A stretch of 64,000 nt of DNA from Chiridota heheva (GCA_020152595.1 JAIGNY010001856.1:1382001-1446000); one strand, 5' to 3'. Positions 1 to 11,752 are shown, numbered from the stretch's first letter. Notes: generated from the sequence alone by a model not told the origin. Program-made: numbers and translations.

Positions 1-1300
1 CTACTGAGGGTGATGTCTTGGATGACGGCAGCAGCAGCAGCTGTCTTGTCCCCTTCCTTGGAGCCATCAGTATAGATGGAGGTGTAGTTTGAGAGATGGT
101 CTTTGATTTGGTTGTGGAGGTTGATGAAGATGTTAGGGTGGGTTTGGGTTTTGTAATGAGAGGAGAGGCCCAGGTGGATGAAAGTAAGGGGGGTGGGCTC
201 ATGGAAGAAAAGTGGGCCAGGAGAAGGTGCCAAGAGTGGCGAGGTTGATGCCGAGATCAAGTTTGATGCATAAGCTGAAGGGAAGGCATAGGCTTATAGC
301 ATAGCATTATAGTCCTATCGAAGAGGGTGGAGAAATTTGGATACCTAATGAGGTTGTCGACAGGGTTTTGGGTGTTGGAGAGGGCTCTAAAAGCATAGGA
401 AAGGCTAAGCTTTCTACACTTTAGCAGAAGGAAGGAGGAGGGGGGGGGGGGGATTCGTTGGCTTCATTGTGAAGGCTGGTGATAGGAGAGGTCCTGTAGG
501 CATCCAGGCAAATCCTCAGGGATTCATTTTGGATGGTGTTGATGTAGTTGAATTAAGAGTTGTGAGTGGCACAGTAGACAATATTGCCGTAGTAAAGCTA
601 GGCACGAATAATAAGCCTGAAGATTTTGAGGAGAGTGTGGTGTCCACACCCCAACTGGTGTTGGAGAGGAGGCAGAGACTGTTGAGGGAGCTGTTGCATT
701 TCTGTTTCAGGTTGGTGATGTGTTACTTGTAGGAGAGCTTGGGGTCTAGCGTTAGACCCAGGAACTTTGTGTGGTCAACTTTAGGGATGCGATTGCTGTT
801 GAACACGAGGTTCAGGTTGGGGTGGAGGTTCTTGAAATGACAGAAATGCATGCAGACTGTGTTGTCTTTGGAGAACTTAAAACCATTATTGTTGCACCGG
901 CCTTGCAGCCGGTTGAGGCTATTTTCGACGAGAGAAAATCTAGGAGGGAGTAGAAGATGGTGAAGTCGTTCATGTAGAGGGCACATTTGATGTTGGAGCC
1001 AAGGTTGTCCGAGATGTTGTTGATGCTCAGAATAAAGAGAGTAAGAGAGAGGATGCTGCCTTGGGGGACACCCTCTTCTTGGGGGTCGGGGTTGGAGTGG
1101 GTGTGGCCAATATGAACTTAAAATTGCCTGGGTGAGAGGAAGTTTGAAGAAAATGGGGAGGTGGCTTCTGAGGCTGATGATGTAAAGCTTGCGGGTAATG
1201 CTGTACTTCCAAATAGTGTCAAAAGCTTTCTTGAGGTCAAAAAAGATGGCAATGAGGTGTACCTTCATTGCAAAGGATTCCCGGATAGTGGTGTCCATTT
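1..1300 (-). pseudogene. I/Nimb-like non-LTR retrotransposon, ORF2 reverse transcriptase fragment (copy 1)
   Basis: Minus-strand fragment of a non-LTR reverse transcriptase, running off the left edge. Recognisable text includes FFDLKKAFDTIWKY (RT motif around the first catalytic Asp, near 1240), and FKFSKDNT and FLGLTLDPKLSYK near the C-terminal end of the RT domain (870-725). Frames shift several times, so no intact product is possible. The catalytic box reads YMND (near 970) instead of YVDD, which is preserved in copy 3 near 36520; this removes one metal-binding Asp. DNA matches copies 2 and 3 over its whole length. The sequence changes at about 1300 into a 162-bp tandem repeat. Confidence 0.85.
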
Positions 1301-1304
1301 GGAT

Positions 1305-1885
1305 TTGGTGTGTGGTTTTGTTACTGCTTATGGAAAAAGTGATTAAAATTTGAGACATTGGATCAGGGAAAGGGTGCAAATGTGGGGTTGGGGACATGTT
1401 TTTTTCCTGTTTGTTTTTGTCTGTCATCAAGACATCTCAAGAAGTGATAATTGGACTTGGATTAAATTTGGTGTGTGGTTTTGTTTCTCTTAAGGATGAA
1501 GTTATTAAATTTGAGACATATTGGAACAGTGAAAGGATGCAAATGGGGAAGGGGGGAGGGGTACATGTTTTCTCCCTGTTTGTCTGTCATCAAGATATCT
1601 CAAGAACTGATGATTGGATTTTGATTAGATTTGATGTGTGGTTTTGTTACTGCTTATGGAAGAAGTGATTAAAATTTGAGACACTGGATCAGGAAAAGGG
1701 TGAAAATGGGGGGTGGGACATGTTGTTTTTGTGCTCTGTTTGTCTGTCATTAAGATATCTCAAGAACTGATGATTGGATTTTGATTAAAATTGGTGTGTG
1801 GTTTTGTTACGGTTTCAGAAAAGAAGTGATTAAAATTTGAGACTAATTGCAACAGGGGAAGGGCAGAAATTGAGGAGTGGGGATG
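1305..1885. repeat. Tandem repeat, about 162-bp unit, 3.5 copies
   Basis: Units begin with GTGTGTGGTTTTGTTAC near 1308, 1471, 1635 and 1793 and contain the phrases TGTCTGTCATCAAGATATCTC and AAAATTTGAGACA. Copies differ by point changes and small indels, so the array is not very recent. No coding potential is evident; short reading frames across it are incidental. Confidence 0.85.
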
Positions 1886-2389
1886 TTTTAGGATAAAATC
1901 TGTCAAGACTAATTGTCAAGACTAAGTTGAAACTTTCCAATGGAATGTGCTGAACAATGACTTTGCGCTCTCAAGAGGATCCAAACAATACATTTTCTGG
2001 ACTTTAAGAGACTTACATCAGCGCTCTTTGGAATAAAAAAAAAATGAAACAATTAGATTCTGCCATGAATGGAAAATGATGGAATGTGAATCCTGACTGA
2101 ATAGAGCTCAAACAATAATGTTTCACTGGAATAAAAGTGAAACAATGGTATCATGGCCTTGGAAGAAATCCAGTCAGAAGATAACCTTAAGTTCAGATTG
2201 CAAATGATCATTACAGATCAAAACTTGGGGATGAATCTTGGTGGGCTTAGAATTTTTAAGGTAGATTATATTAGGTATGGAGATCAAACGAACTCTAAAA
2301 TTATTCTAGGCATGTTGGAATTGCAACGGGGCAGAGGTATGCGTTCAAGAGAGTGCTAATATTCTAGTTGTAATTGTTTTTGATGTATG
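1886..2389. other. Unassigned AT-rich intronic sequence
   Basis: I see no exon, repeat unit or recognisable element in this stretch between the 162-bp repeat and the retrotransposon ORF1 fragment. It may be the remnant of deleted endonuclease-region DNA plus later insertions. Confidence 0.4.
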
Positions 2390-3760
2390 CCATAAGGAGG
2401 TGGGGTTATCTGGAGGGACATCTGTTGTGTCAAGGTTGCCTTGTTTTTTTTTTTATCTGTCACTTTTTCTTGGGGTGCAGTGGTTTTTGAGAATTGGAAT
2501 TGTAAGTTCGGTGGGTTCGGTAATCAAACAATCCATGTTTTCTTCAGTGTCATACAAGTGGGTTTGGATGGTGGGCTGTTTGTTGGTTTGTTGGCTGAGT
2601 TTGATGGCATTTGAGGTGTTGGGGTAGGGGATAGGGGGGTCTTAAAAAAAGAAGGAAGGTTGGGCAGAGAAGTGGTGGTGGAGGTGGTTTGGGTAATGGG
2701 TGTGTTGGGTTGTTGGCTAAGGTAATGGGCTCAGGACTGGGTAAGAAGAGCCAGGTGAGGTCGGTTTGGGTATGTGAGTCAGTTTTAGTTGTGTTGGGGG
2801 GGGTATTAGTGTTGAACGAGACTGCGCTCAAGTAGGAGGTTTGATGTAGAGGGAAGCGAGGAATTGCTTCCTGGCCTCCGGGTGGGTGGTGCTGGGATTA
2901 AGGGTTTTCAGTTTTGTTATCTTCTTTTCCTGAATCCCGGGTAAGTGGTGCTGGGATTAAGGGTGTTCAGTTTTGTTATCTTCTTCTCCTGAATCCAGGT
3001 GGGGCAGTCTTTTGAGGACGGATGGTTGGCTGGGTGAGTACCATCACAATTGGTGCAGTGTGGGTGTTGGTGCAGGAGGCACGGTCAGGGTCCAAGACTC
3101 CACAGTTGACACAGCGCGCTTGGGTGTGGCAAGAGTTTTTTCCATGGCCATACCTCTGGCACTTATAACAACGGAGAGGGTTGAGAATGTAGGGGACGAC
3201 TGGGATTCTCAGATAGCCGGCAGTGATGTGGGAGGGGAGAGTAGGAATGGAAAAAGTCAGGAAGATGGTATTGGTGGGTGCTTCGGTACCGTCTCTCTTG
3301 ATGACAAGACGACGGGCCTCAGTGACGTGTTGGCTGACAAGTTCCTCAACATGTCTTCATTGGTCAAGTAGGCAAGGTCCCTGGTTCTGATGACGCCTTT
3401 GCTGAAGTTCAGGGAATGGTGGGGAGTGACTGTTATGTCCATACCAGTATTAGCTGGGGTTTTGGTGGTGAGGAGGGAGGTGACTTGAGTGTCCCTGGTG
3501 CAGAGCACCAGGAGATTGCTGGATCAAAGGGTAGAAACCTTGGGAAGGGTACCAACAAGGCCGTGGAGCGCCTTGTGGATGGGAAAGGGGGGAATTCTTT
3601 TGAAACTGTCTGGTTTGTTGGTGGCCTGAATGATTAAAATTTGGGAGACTGGGGCTGAGGAATGGTCAATGGAGTTAGCAAGTAGGTCACGGGGAGGAGA
3701 GAGAGAGTCAAGATCAAGGCAGAGGCATTTGGTCATGTTGAAAAAAAATACCAAGGGCCG
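2390..3760 (-). pseudogene. I/Nimb-like non-LTR retrotransposon ORF1 (gag-like) with CCHC knuckle
   Basis: Minus-strand remnant of the RNA-binding ORF1 protein. A plausible start is MTKCLCLDLDSLSPP near 3738. Then come PPFPIHKALHGLVGTLPKV and, after an in-frame TGA at 3524-3526, SSNLLVLC. The TGA stands where relatives have Arg, consistent with a CGA to TGA change. Downstream are SLNFSKGVIRTRDLAYL, typical of I-element gag-like proteins, and a zinc knuckle CYKCQRYGHGKNSC with the CX2CX4HX4C spacing (about 3171-3127), then a proline-rich tail. The DNA at 2390-2450 matches the ORF1/ORF2 junction of copy 2 (19290-19360), placing ORF1 just upstream of ORF2. This is the only ORF1 in the window, and it probably belongs to the same insertion as 1-1300 after internal rearrangement. 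Confidence 0.75.
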
Positions 3761-4296
3761 GGAGACCCGAGGCGACTAGAAGAAAAAAAACACTACTATA
3801 TGAGAACCACTGTACAAGTACCGAAAAGGGAGTGTAGGCCTGGTCACAACAGGAGGAAAAAAATTAAATGGAACGATCTTACCGAAAGCAGTCACCCATT
3901 CACAAAGAGAAACTCCCAGAAAATAAAAAAGGTGCAAAAGTGCATGGTAGAGTTTAATCAGAATGGAAAGTTTGAGAAAAGAGATAGGAAATCACTTCAC
4001 TCTCTTCATGTCATGAGCAGAACTATGCTTAGATGTACAAACAATGGTTCCTACAAACACAACAGCATCACTCTTGATTTCATATGGCATGAGGTCAAAT
4101 TAAACAGAAAACTGATTTTTAAACAAAATTCCATTTATTCAACTCAGTTTACCAAGTTAATCTTACATGAAACTGTTAAACAAAATAGGTAAGCGGATAA
4201 CAGAATAAATCCTTTACAATTAAAAAAGAAATTTTGCTGCATGATCATCAAAAGAGGAATCAAAAATTAGTTATGGTTTGTTGCTCATGCACTCAC
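3761..4296. other. LARP1 intron, no feature seen
   Basis: A 130-codon plus-strand frame lies here (3800-4192) but has no recognisable motif, is A-rich, and has a composition like the surrounding intron. I found no LARP1 downstream exon on the minus strand. Confidence 0.4.
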
Positions 4297-4467
4297 CTGC
4301 ATCACTATTCCAATGAAAAGTTGTGTTGTACCCTCCACGACCTCTTCCTCTCCCCCTACCACGGCCACGTCCACGCCCTCTGTAGGCTGCCCTCTGTTGT
4401 TGGAAACTCCTGGTGTCAGCAGTGGGATTAGCTTGGTTCTGAATCTTATCATCTGGGGATGCACCAA
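4297..4467 (-). CDS. LARP1: LARP1 exon with arginine-glycine tract
   Basis: This 171-base exon follows acceptor ctttatttgcag and ends at a perfect donor G|GTGAGT, phase 1 in and out. It encodes VGASPDDKIQNQANPTADTR, then SFQQQRAAYRGRGRGRG continuing as an RG repeat, then GGYNTTFHWNSDA. In vertebrate LARP1 the order is KWVPL linker, FRGRGRGRGRGRG tract, an aromatic (F/Y)DY segment, then the La motif; this exon supplies the tract and the aromatic tail. The next exons, with the La motif and RRM-like domain, are not found between 4296 and 1, so they lie left of the window. The longer overlapping minus-strand frame (4285-4530) reads through both splice sites and is not the coding frame. Confidence 0.9.
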
Positions 4468-4798
4468 CTGCAAATAAAGCACATCATAAAGTACTGTCAG
4501 ATTTGTAGTCACTTTGATGATATATTTCATTGAGAGTGTTACATTATCAAACTAAAATGAATCTACTTGTGGTAATGAAAGGTGGCCTCCTAGGAATCAG
4601 TATTTGTGACAGCTTCAAAGTCTGATAACAACAGTGTTTAAAAACAAAACTTTCAGCTTACAAAATTGAAAAGATCAAAATTGAAGAATTGATACAAATC
4701 GTGTACGAGAGGGCAGCTATACAATTTTTCAAAATTTTCTTCAAATTTCTGACATTTCCATCACAGCCAAGTTTGTCTTTTAAACTTGGGTAGGTCAG

Positions 4799-5845
4799 TA
4801 GGAATGTGCATTTGTTTATTTCAGTAAACGATAAACAATCCATTTTTTTGATCGTTTATCGTGTACAAGATCACGGAGAATGCAATCACACGCCAAAAAT
4901 TCCAGAAATTTTCACGGAACTGGTGCTATCCCTACAATAAACACAACGTAACCATCATTATTTCCAGCCTTAGAAATAAGTATCGAATATCATAAAACTT
5001 GAGTAGGGAGCTATATTAAGTCTTCAAATTACCAGTAAGGCTAAAAAAAAAAACTAATCAAAATTAATGATCCATAGTTTTAACACACTTTAAAACGATG
5101 CAGAATAAAATATTAGCAAGCAAATTTTGTCTTGCAAGCATTTTGATATATTTTCAACACATATTGCCATGCCATGCAAGAATCAAAAGTGCGCCACAAG
5201 CTTGCAGCTAGCATACTGTATAAAAAATATTCCAACGCAGGGTCGTTCCCGACTGTACTGTATTTTATGCAACCTTCTTGGCAAATGGCGCTGATGCTTT
5301 ACAAACCACATTGAAAAATCTCAGCAACTATGAAACATTTTTGTTCGTTTGTTTCACAACCTTTTTTTTCTTTTATTGCAAAATTTATTTGACTCATCAG
5401 GTAATCTTTGCATTTATTTGCAGTGAAAAATTAGAATCAATGCTTTCTTGTCTGTGTATTTCTGGATCCATTTAATAGCTTGTAAAATGGGTGTTAACAT
5501 AATTCAGTTTTAAGCCTGGTGCTGTCAATCGGGCCTGAGATTACATCAAGTAGCTCTAAATTTGGCAAATCAATGTGAAAGATTTGTGCGAATTTAACTC
5601 CTGCATTAAATAGGATTAAATCCAAATCGTTGGTTGATCCTTCGTTAAGTTTGAATTATGAGATCATTGATTGAAAGTTTTGTCTGTGGTATGAATGAAT
5701 ATTGAATTTGAATGCAAAGTATTGTTGGGAAACTGATAAGGGCACTTTCTGGGTGGTTTTTGCATGTAAGCGATGTATTAATTTTGTAAACGCTCAATGA
5801 TGTTTTCAATGGTGTACACGATAATCGGTAACGGTTGCATCCCTA
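4799..5845. mobile_element. hAT-like non-autonomous DNA transposon
   Basis: The left end reads TAGGAATGTGC, then an ATCGTTTATCGTGTAC block near 4852. The right end reads GTGTACACGATAATCGG, then GCATCCCTA. These are imperfect inverted copies of a TAGGGATG...CGATNATCGTGTACAC terminus. The flanks are taggtcag (4791-4798) and gtggtcag (5846-5853), sharing six of eight bases as expected for an aged 8-bp target duplication of the hAT superfamily. No transposase reading frame is present in its 1,047 bases. Confidence 0.6.
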
Positions 5846-5853
5846 GTGGTCAG

Positions 5854-8083
5854 GGGCATGATCAGGAAAACCAACAGTTTTGGTTTTATTCAGCTGCTCT
5901 CCTTCTTAGCCTTTACAGACAATTAAAGACCTAGAAATAAAGAGGTCTGTCAAATAAATGGTTTGGTGTGTTGATGTTTAACGGCACTAAAGTTTTACGG
6001 TAGACCGAGTTTTACAGTTTTAACCGGCTACTTGGGTTTTCATTGGAAACTGTATGTGCTTTGTCATTGAAAACATGTTCTATATTTACTGTAAGTGATC
6101 ATGATTTCATCGATGTCTTTAGAATGGGAAAGAAATAAAAACAAAATCTAAAGATCTGTGTACTGTTTAAAAACAATCCACTGTGCAAGTTTTCATCCAA
6201 ACATCAATTGCGATAACGCAACGTTTGTCTATAAAAGTATCCCTGGTTGGGTTCAAACTTCCAGGAAAACGCAACCCTGGAGCAAGCCACAGGGTCTAAA
6301 ACACACACATCACATTTATCCAATAAAAACTGTTCTCCAGCTTTTATGGATGAGTATATTAATACCACATACACACAAAGAATGGAACATTTACTACATG
6401 GGGGTATCGGTAATATAAAAAAAAAATATCAAACACAGAAACGCACTTTTTTTTTTAATTTTTGCACTTAAGAAACCTGACGGTCCCTCCTCCTGTACCT
6501 TAATGATCATAGTGAGCCCCAATGTGTTAGATCCGTTCACAAACAGCTCCATTAGGCCCTTAAGGCCCTTACCTGGATTCAAGCTGTCAACAGCTCATTG
6601 TGCCTGTCATGGCAACTAGGTTAAAGATCAAACTTTTTCAAACTTTCTTTGTTTATATTTTTGAGGTTTTGGGAGTGTGGATTGCAGCTAATTTCTGTTG
6701 GAAAAAAACCGTTGCTAAAAATAGTATGATCACATCGGAGGGGGATATTGCAGGGTCAACATTACGGAATATCATTAATCAAATACCCATTTTTTTGTCA
6801 CTTGTCAGAAAGCTGAGTATGATAACCATTCACGGTATGATCGTCAAGAAAAAATGACCATTTATTTTCTCAAAATTTGAATTCCATCCCCTTGTGTAAT
6901 TAACATACATGTGTATAATATACTTCTTAACACTGAACCCAGTCAAAACTGTTCAAATTTCAAAAGAAATTCAGATTTCAAGCTCATTTACAGTAACTTT
7001 CAGCTTTTAAAAATCTTCAATCACATATCCCTCTACACAAGTGTATGAACAACAACTGGCGCGGCGTAAACAAACCATTATGCTGACACTTCACGCTGCG
7101 CATTGATATTTGCACAAAATAACATGTACATCTATTATGAACACACAAGCTGCCCGCCAGACGGCCTAAGCTGAGAATACTCAGTGAAATACCAACTTCA
7201 AAGCCGTGCACAGGGGTCACAACTATTAATCAAAGGTATGTGATCTTGATCAGACTTTTCTTCATTTTAACAACCTTCTGATTAGCTTTCTTACCGCTTG
7301 TAACCCTGTAACAGGGTCACAATCTATGGCTTCCTTTTCTGTTTTCCCTACCAGGCAATCCAGGTAGCATAAAACTAATCATTTGCCCCATTGAAACATT
7401 TCGATAGTGGTAGTATACCAAAGGTCTATCATTTACACACCCATTCACACACAAATCCACCCACCCACACACAAATCCACCCACCCATACACACATACAT
7501 ACACACGCACGACAAGCGGACCGGAAAGGTTCCTGATGCTGATCGAATCCAAACTAATAATCATAGAATTTTGCACAACTTTTGCCAAAAAAAGATATTG
7601 ATGATAGGGCAGTCAAAATTTGATGGAATTGGATGTATTGATGTCTTTGACAGTCTCTCATGGTCTGGTCTGAAAGTATGGCAAGTAAGTTTTTTGAAAG
7701 AAAAAATAACGATCTTTTTTTAAATCAAATTTTGTGCATGTTTTTAATTTTCTCTATTTCAACACATTTTTTCTCAAAAGTCTTCAACGTTACGTTCCCC
7801 CAACAAAAAGTGACATTTACTGAAAGAAGTATTCAAGCTCTTTCAAATGATACCAGGATCACTGCTCTGGGCCTAATTGATGAAGCAAAATATTTTTTTG
7901 AAATGTGCATGTCCAAACCGGTCATGACACAACTGATATGTTTTGCTTTTTTTTGTAAATAAATTTTACACAAATTTCTAAAGTGCTGCTTCTACCTGTC
8001 CACAAACCTCAAGATTTCTCCAATCCTGTGAAATCCAGGGAGTTTGCATTCCTACAGCAATGCTTAGAGCAAAGTAAACTAAC
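5854..8083. other. LARP1 intron, mostly featureless; CA/CCCA-rich tract at 7436-7510
   Basis: The only structure I see is a degenerate CACACAAATCCACC microsatellite at 7436-7510. The short frames across this region show no protein motif and no good splice context. Confidence 0.5.
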
Positions 8084-8281
8084 CTTTATCAACAGACTCC
8101 TGCTTCTGTCTTCCCTCACTCTGACTCCTTGGTTCCCTCCAATTCTCCTTCATGGCCTGCTCTCTTTCACTCCGGGATATTCTGTTATTTCCTGGCCGTG
8201 ACTCCCTGCCCCTGCCCCGCCCACCTCGTCTGTTGTTCTCTGGGGGTTCAAGCGCCAAAGGTTTCCATTTTGGCTTTTTCT
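8084..8281 (-). CDS. LARP1: LARP1 exon with KPKWKPL motif and RG-rich stretch
   Basis: This 198-base exon lies between acceptor ttgtttccacag and donor AAAG|GTTAGT, phase 1 in and phase 1 out. It encodes KKPKWKPLALEPPENNRR, then GGRGRGRESRPGNNR and a charged region ending QKQESVDK. KPKWKPLALE aligns with the LARP1 motif KHKWVPLHLD / KHKWVPLQID, which is very specific to this family. The RGG-like residues continue the basic RNA-binding linker. Introns on either side are about 3.3 and 3.6 kb. The plus-strand reading frames that overlap here are shadows. Confidence 0.9.
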
Positions 8282-8770
8282 CTGTGGAAACAACAAATTA
8301 TGTGTGTTTTAACAGATTAAATTTAGTCAGGTAAATATAATGAAATCTACCAAACACATAGTTATGAAAGAAAAAAAAAACTAAATTGTGCAAATTTAAA
8401 ACAATGAGTTTAAGTACTGCACCTATGGGAGTAGAGCTCAGGACTGCTTAAGGGCTCCTGGTGTACAGTCAAGGAGCAACAAAACTAAAAGCCAACACCA
8501 GATAAGCTTTCCAATGCAGACCAAACTTTTAAAAATGTATTGGCAATTTTTGTATAAAAAAAAAATGGGGAATAGAATTCAAATTTAACGTCAATTATAT
8601 ACTGGAATATGAATCACTAAGTCCTTCATGTTAAAAAGCCTGACATTAGATAATACCATCCATGCTTTGGCTCTTATTTACCTTGCACTTAAAACTACAA
8701 GCAGTTGAGTTTTCAGGTACATGGGTAGAATTAAAGTTTGAAAACCCTGAATCTTAATGATACTAAAAAA
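8282..8770. other. LARP1 intron, no feature seen
   Basis: AT-rich intronic sequence leading into the 40-bp tandem array; nothing recognisable. Confidence 0.5.
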
Positions 8771-9735
8771 CTGGGATACCATTATCAAAACTTTCTTCCT
8801 AAATTCCTATCTACCAACTGCCTAAGTTGAAGTGATTCCTAAATTCTTATCTACCAACTGCCTCAGTTGAAGTAATCCCTAAATTCTTATCTACCGACTG
8901 CCTAAGTTGAAGTAATTCCCTATCTACCAACTGCCTCAGTTGAAGTAATCCCTAAATTCTTATCTACCGACTGCCTAAGTTAAAGTGATCCCTAAATTCC
9001 TATCTACCAACTGCCTGAGTTGAAGTAATCCCAAACTTTTTTATCTACCGACTGCCTAAGTTAAAGTGATCCCTAAATTCCTCTCTACCGACTGCCTAAG
9101 TTGAAGTAATCCCCAAATTCTTATCTACCGACTGCCTAAGTTGAAGTGATCCCTAAATTCCTCTCTACCGACTGCCTAAGTTGAAGTAATCCCCAAATTC
9201 TTATCTACCGACTGCCTAAGTTGAAGTGATCCCTAAATTCCTCTCTACCGACTGCCTAAGTTGAAGTAATCCCAAAAACCATAAGTTGAAGTGATCCCTA
9301 AAAGCTGCTAAGTTGGTAATCCCCAAACCATAAGCCTAAGCTGCTGGGATACCATTATCAAAACTTTCTTCCTAAATTCCTATCTACCAACTGCCTAAAT
9401 TGAAGTAATCCCTAAATTTTAATCTACCGACTGCCTAAGTTGAAGTGATCCCTAAATTCCTATCTACCAACTGCCTAAGTTGAAGTGATCCCTAAATTCC
9501 TATCTACCGACTGCCTAAGTTGAAGTGATCCCTAAATTCCTATCTACCGACTGCCTAAGTTGAAGTGATCCCTAAATTCCTATCTACCAACTGCCTAAGT
9601 TAAAGTGATCCCTAAATACAGACTGCCTAAGTTGAAGTAATCCCTAAATTCCTATCTACCAACTGCCTAAGTTAAAGTGATTCCTAAATTCCTCTCTACC
9701 GACTGCCTAAGTTAAAGTGATCCCTAATTTTAATG
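8771..9735. repeat. Minisatellite, 40-bp unit, about 23 copies, with a block duplication
   Basis: The unit is AAATTCCTATCTACCAACTG followed by CCTAAGTTGAAGTGATCCCT. The leader CTGGGATACCATTATC, unique to the left edge at 8771, recurs at 9344 inside the array and at 9786 just after it. A segment of about 570 bp including the left flank was therefore duplicated. CCTAA occurs in the unit but this is not a telomeric repeat. Confidence 0.95.
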
Positions 9736-10310
9736 ATGCTATACAAATCTACATTAAGATATGAAAATGGGAGTATATTTGACTGCTGGGATACCATTAT
9801 CATGTTCAAAATTGATGTCTTGAATTTATCTACAATAGGTATTTCATTCTAAAAGTGATTTAGGCAGTTTTGTTCAAATATATTTTACGTGCAATAACTG
9901 AAAAAGAATGGAAAAGAAGCAAAGAAAAATTCTCATTCAACAATGGAGATATTCAATTTCAAAATTGTTCACTTGACTATATTTTAAACTGTTATCTGTA
10001 AATAACAAGTGTTTTACTTCCCACAGACTTTGGTCTCAACAACATTTTGTTTTGACAATCTGTCTTAGGCTTCGTCATTCACTGCAAAGAAGCTTGTATA
10101 CACACAGGTTTGCTGGTACTACAGCAAATCATGTGCAGCACCATACTAAATCATTTATTACATATCACACAGCATAGAGCAGGGTCTATTTTCAAATGGC
10201 AGTTACAGCTGGAGGCTGGGATTAATGATCCCAAATTTCAACTTTTCATGTTATATGAGGACATACAATTTCTCAATGGCCAGTCATGTTTTGACATGAC
10301 CTTTAAGGAA
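9736..10310. other. LARP1 intron, no feature seen
   Basis: AT-rich unique sequence between two minisatellites; no motif or splice-flanked frame found. Confidence 0.5.
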
Positions 10311-11275
10311 CACCCCCTCCCCCTCGATGGTTGTTCCCCCTCCCCCTCGATGGTTGTTCCCCCTCCCCCTCGATGGTTGTTCCCCCTCCCCCTCGATGGT
10401 TGTTCCCCCTCCCCCTCGATGGTTGTTCCCCCTCCCCTCGATGGTTGTTCCCCCTCCCCTCGGTGGTCGTTCCCATTCCCCCTCAGTGGCCGTTTTCCCC
10501 CTCAAAGGTCGTTCCCCTCTCCCCCACAAAGGTCGTTCCCTCTCCCCCACAAAGGTCGTTTCCTCTCCCCCCTATTGATGATTGTTCCCCCTCCCCTTGA
10601 TGATTGTTCCCCCTCCCCCTCAATGGTCATTCCCCCTCCCCTAGATGGTTGTTCCCCCTCCCCCTCGATGGTTGTTTCCCCCCTATTGATGATTGTTCCC
10701 CCTCCCCTCGATGGTTGTCCCCCTCCCCCTCAATGGTTGTCCCCCTCCCCTTGATGGTTGTCCCCCTTCCCCTGATGGTTCTCCCTCGCCTTGATGGTTC
10801 CCCTTCCCTTGATGGTTCCCCCTTGATGGTGCCCCCCTTCATGGTGTCCCCTCCCCTCTCCTTGATGGTTCTCCCTCCCCTTGATGGTTCCCTCTTCTCA
10901 ATGGTTCCCCTCCCTTCGATGGTTCCCCTTCCCTAGATGGTGCCCCTCCCTCTATGGTGCCCCTCCCTTGATGGTACCCCCCCCCCCTTGATGGTGCCCC
11001 CTCCCCTTGATGGTGCCCCCTCCTTTGATGGTTACCATCCCTATGATGGTAACCCTCCCCTTGATGGTACCCCTCCCCTTGATGGTGCCCTTCCCTTGAT
11101 GGTTCTTCTCCCTTGATGGTTCTTCTCCCCTTGATGGTTGCCCCCTCCCCATGATGGTTCCCCCTTCCCATGATGGTGCCCCCTCCCCTTGATGGTGTTC
11201 CTCCCTCTGATGATGCCCCTCCACTTGATGGTTCCCTCCCTTTGATGGTTCCCCCTCCCCTTTATGGTGCCCCTT
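10311..11275. repeat. C-rich (plus) / G-rich (minus) minisatellite, 18-23 bp unit
   Basis: The left part repeats GATGGTTGTTCCCCCTCCCCC (about 23 bp). The right part has shorter, more diverged units such as TTGATGGTTCCCCCTCCCC. Runs of three to six C on the plus strand give regularly spaced G-runs on the minus strand, the sense strand of LARP1. Long frames on both strands (up to 214 codons) are low-complexity by-products. Confidence 0.95.
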
Positions 11276-11541
11276 TAAAAGAGTCTTGGATTCAGCTTTT
11301 TGTCTTCAGTGGAAAGTCAATGTCTCAGGTTATTTGTACTAAGATTTGAATTAAAATGTAAGAAATATTGATTTGGCAAGCAGAGGAGGTTGATGTGAGC
11401 AGTGGATTGCGGTATAATTTTTGAAGTTGTTGCAGAGGTCGGAGAAGATACCTTACACTGCTGTATATTACCACATGCTACAAAGGTTTGTGTCTTTATT
11501 GAAGAAGTTTGTGGATATTTTGGGGAACTCTTTCTTGATAC
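11276..11541. other. LARP1 intron between C-rich array and exon donor
   Basis: Short unique intronic stretch; it contains the donor side of the 11542-11752 exon and nothing else I recognise. Confidence 0.5.
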
Positions 11542-11752
11542 CTTTCTTTTTGCCAGTCTTCTGGGTACCCGTCTCCTGTTTGTCCCCCTTCTCTGCCTTT
11601 GGTTCTCTTCTCTCAGGTTCTGCAGGGGGTAGTGGTGGGGGTGGTGCTGGGGGTGCTACTTCAACAGGTTCAGAGGTGGCCACATCCATGGCTACAGGCG
11701 GTTGAGGGGATACACTAGATACTTCTTTCTTCCATCTTGGTGATTCTGGTTC
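11542..11752 (-). CDS. LARP1: LARP1 exon, proline-rich and lysine-rich linker
   Basis: This 211-base exon follows acceptor ccctccag and ends at donor AAAG|GTATCA; phase 0 in, phase 1 out. It encodes 70 residues starting EPESPRWKKEV. A proline-rich stretch (PPAPPPPLPP, about residues 34-43) is followed by a charged Lys/Glu segment ending KTGKKK. The split codon joins to the next exon as KKK-E-KKPKWKPL, reproducing the basic linker before KWVPL that marks LARP1 upstream of its Arg-Gly tract. The region is expected to be disordered. On the left the same strand stays open past the donor to a stop, but the donor plus exact phase match to 8281 favours splicing. Confidence 0.85.

Noticed and set aside
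3800..4192. 130-codon plus-strand ORF
   Set aside because: A-rich composition, no motif, no splice context, and overlaps the LARP1 intron in antisense.
1..4296. La-module exons of LARP1
   Set aside because: No minus-strand exon with La-motif text such as the IEYYFS segment was found; this region is filled by retrotransposon remnants.
8771..9735. CCTAA-containing repeat as interstitial telomeric DNA
   Set aside because: CCTAA occurs once per 40-bp unit and never as consecutive CCCTAA hexamers.
10110..11224. Proline/serine-rich ORFs on plus and Gly/Glu/Arg-rich ORFs on minus
   Set aside because: Low-complexity translation of a C-rich minisatellite with no splice or start context.
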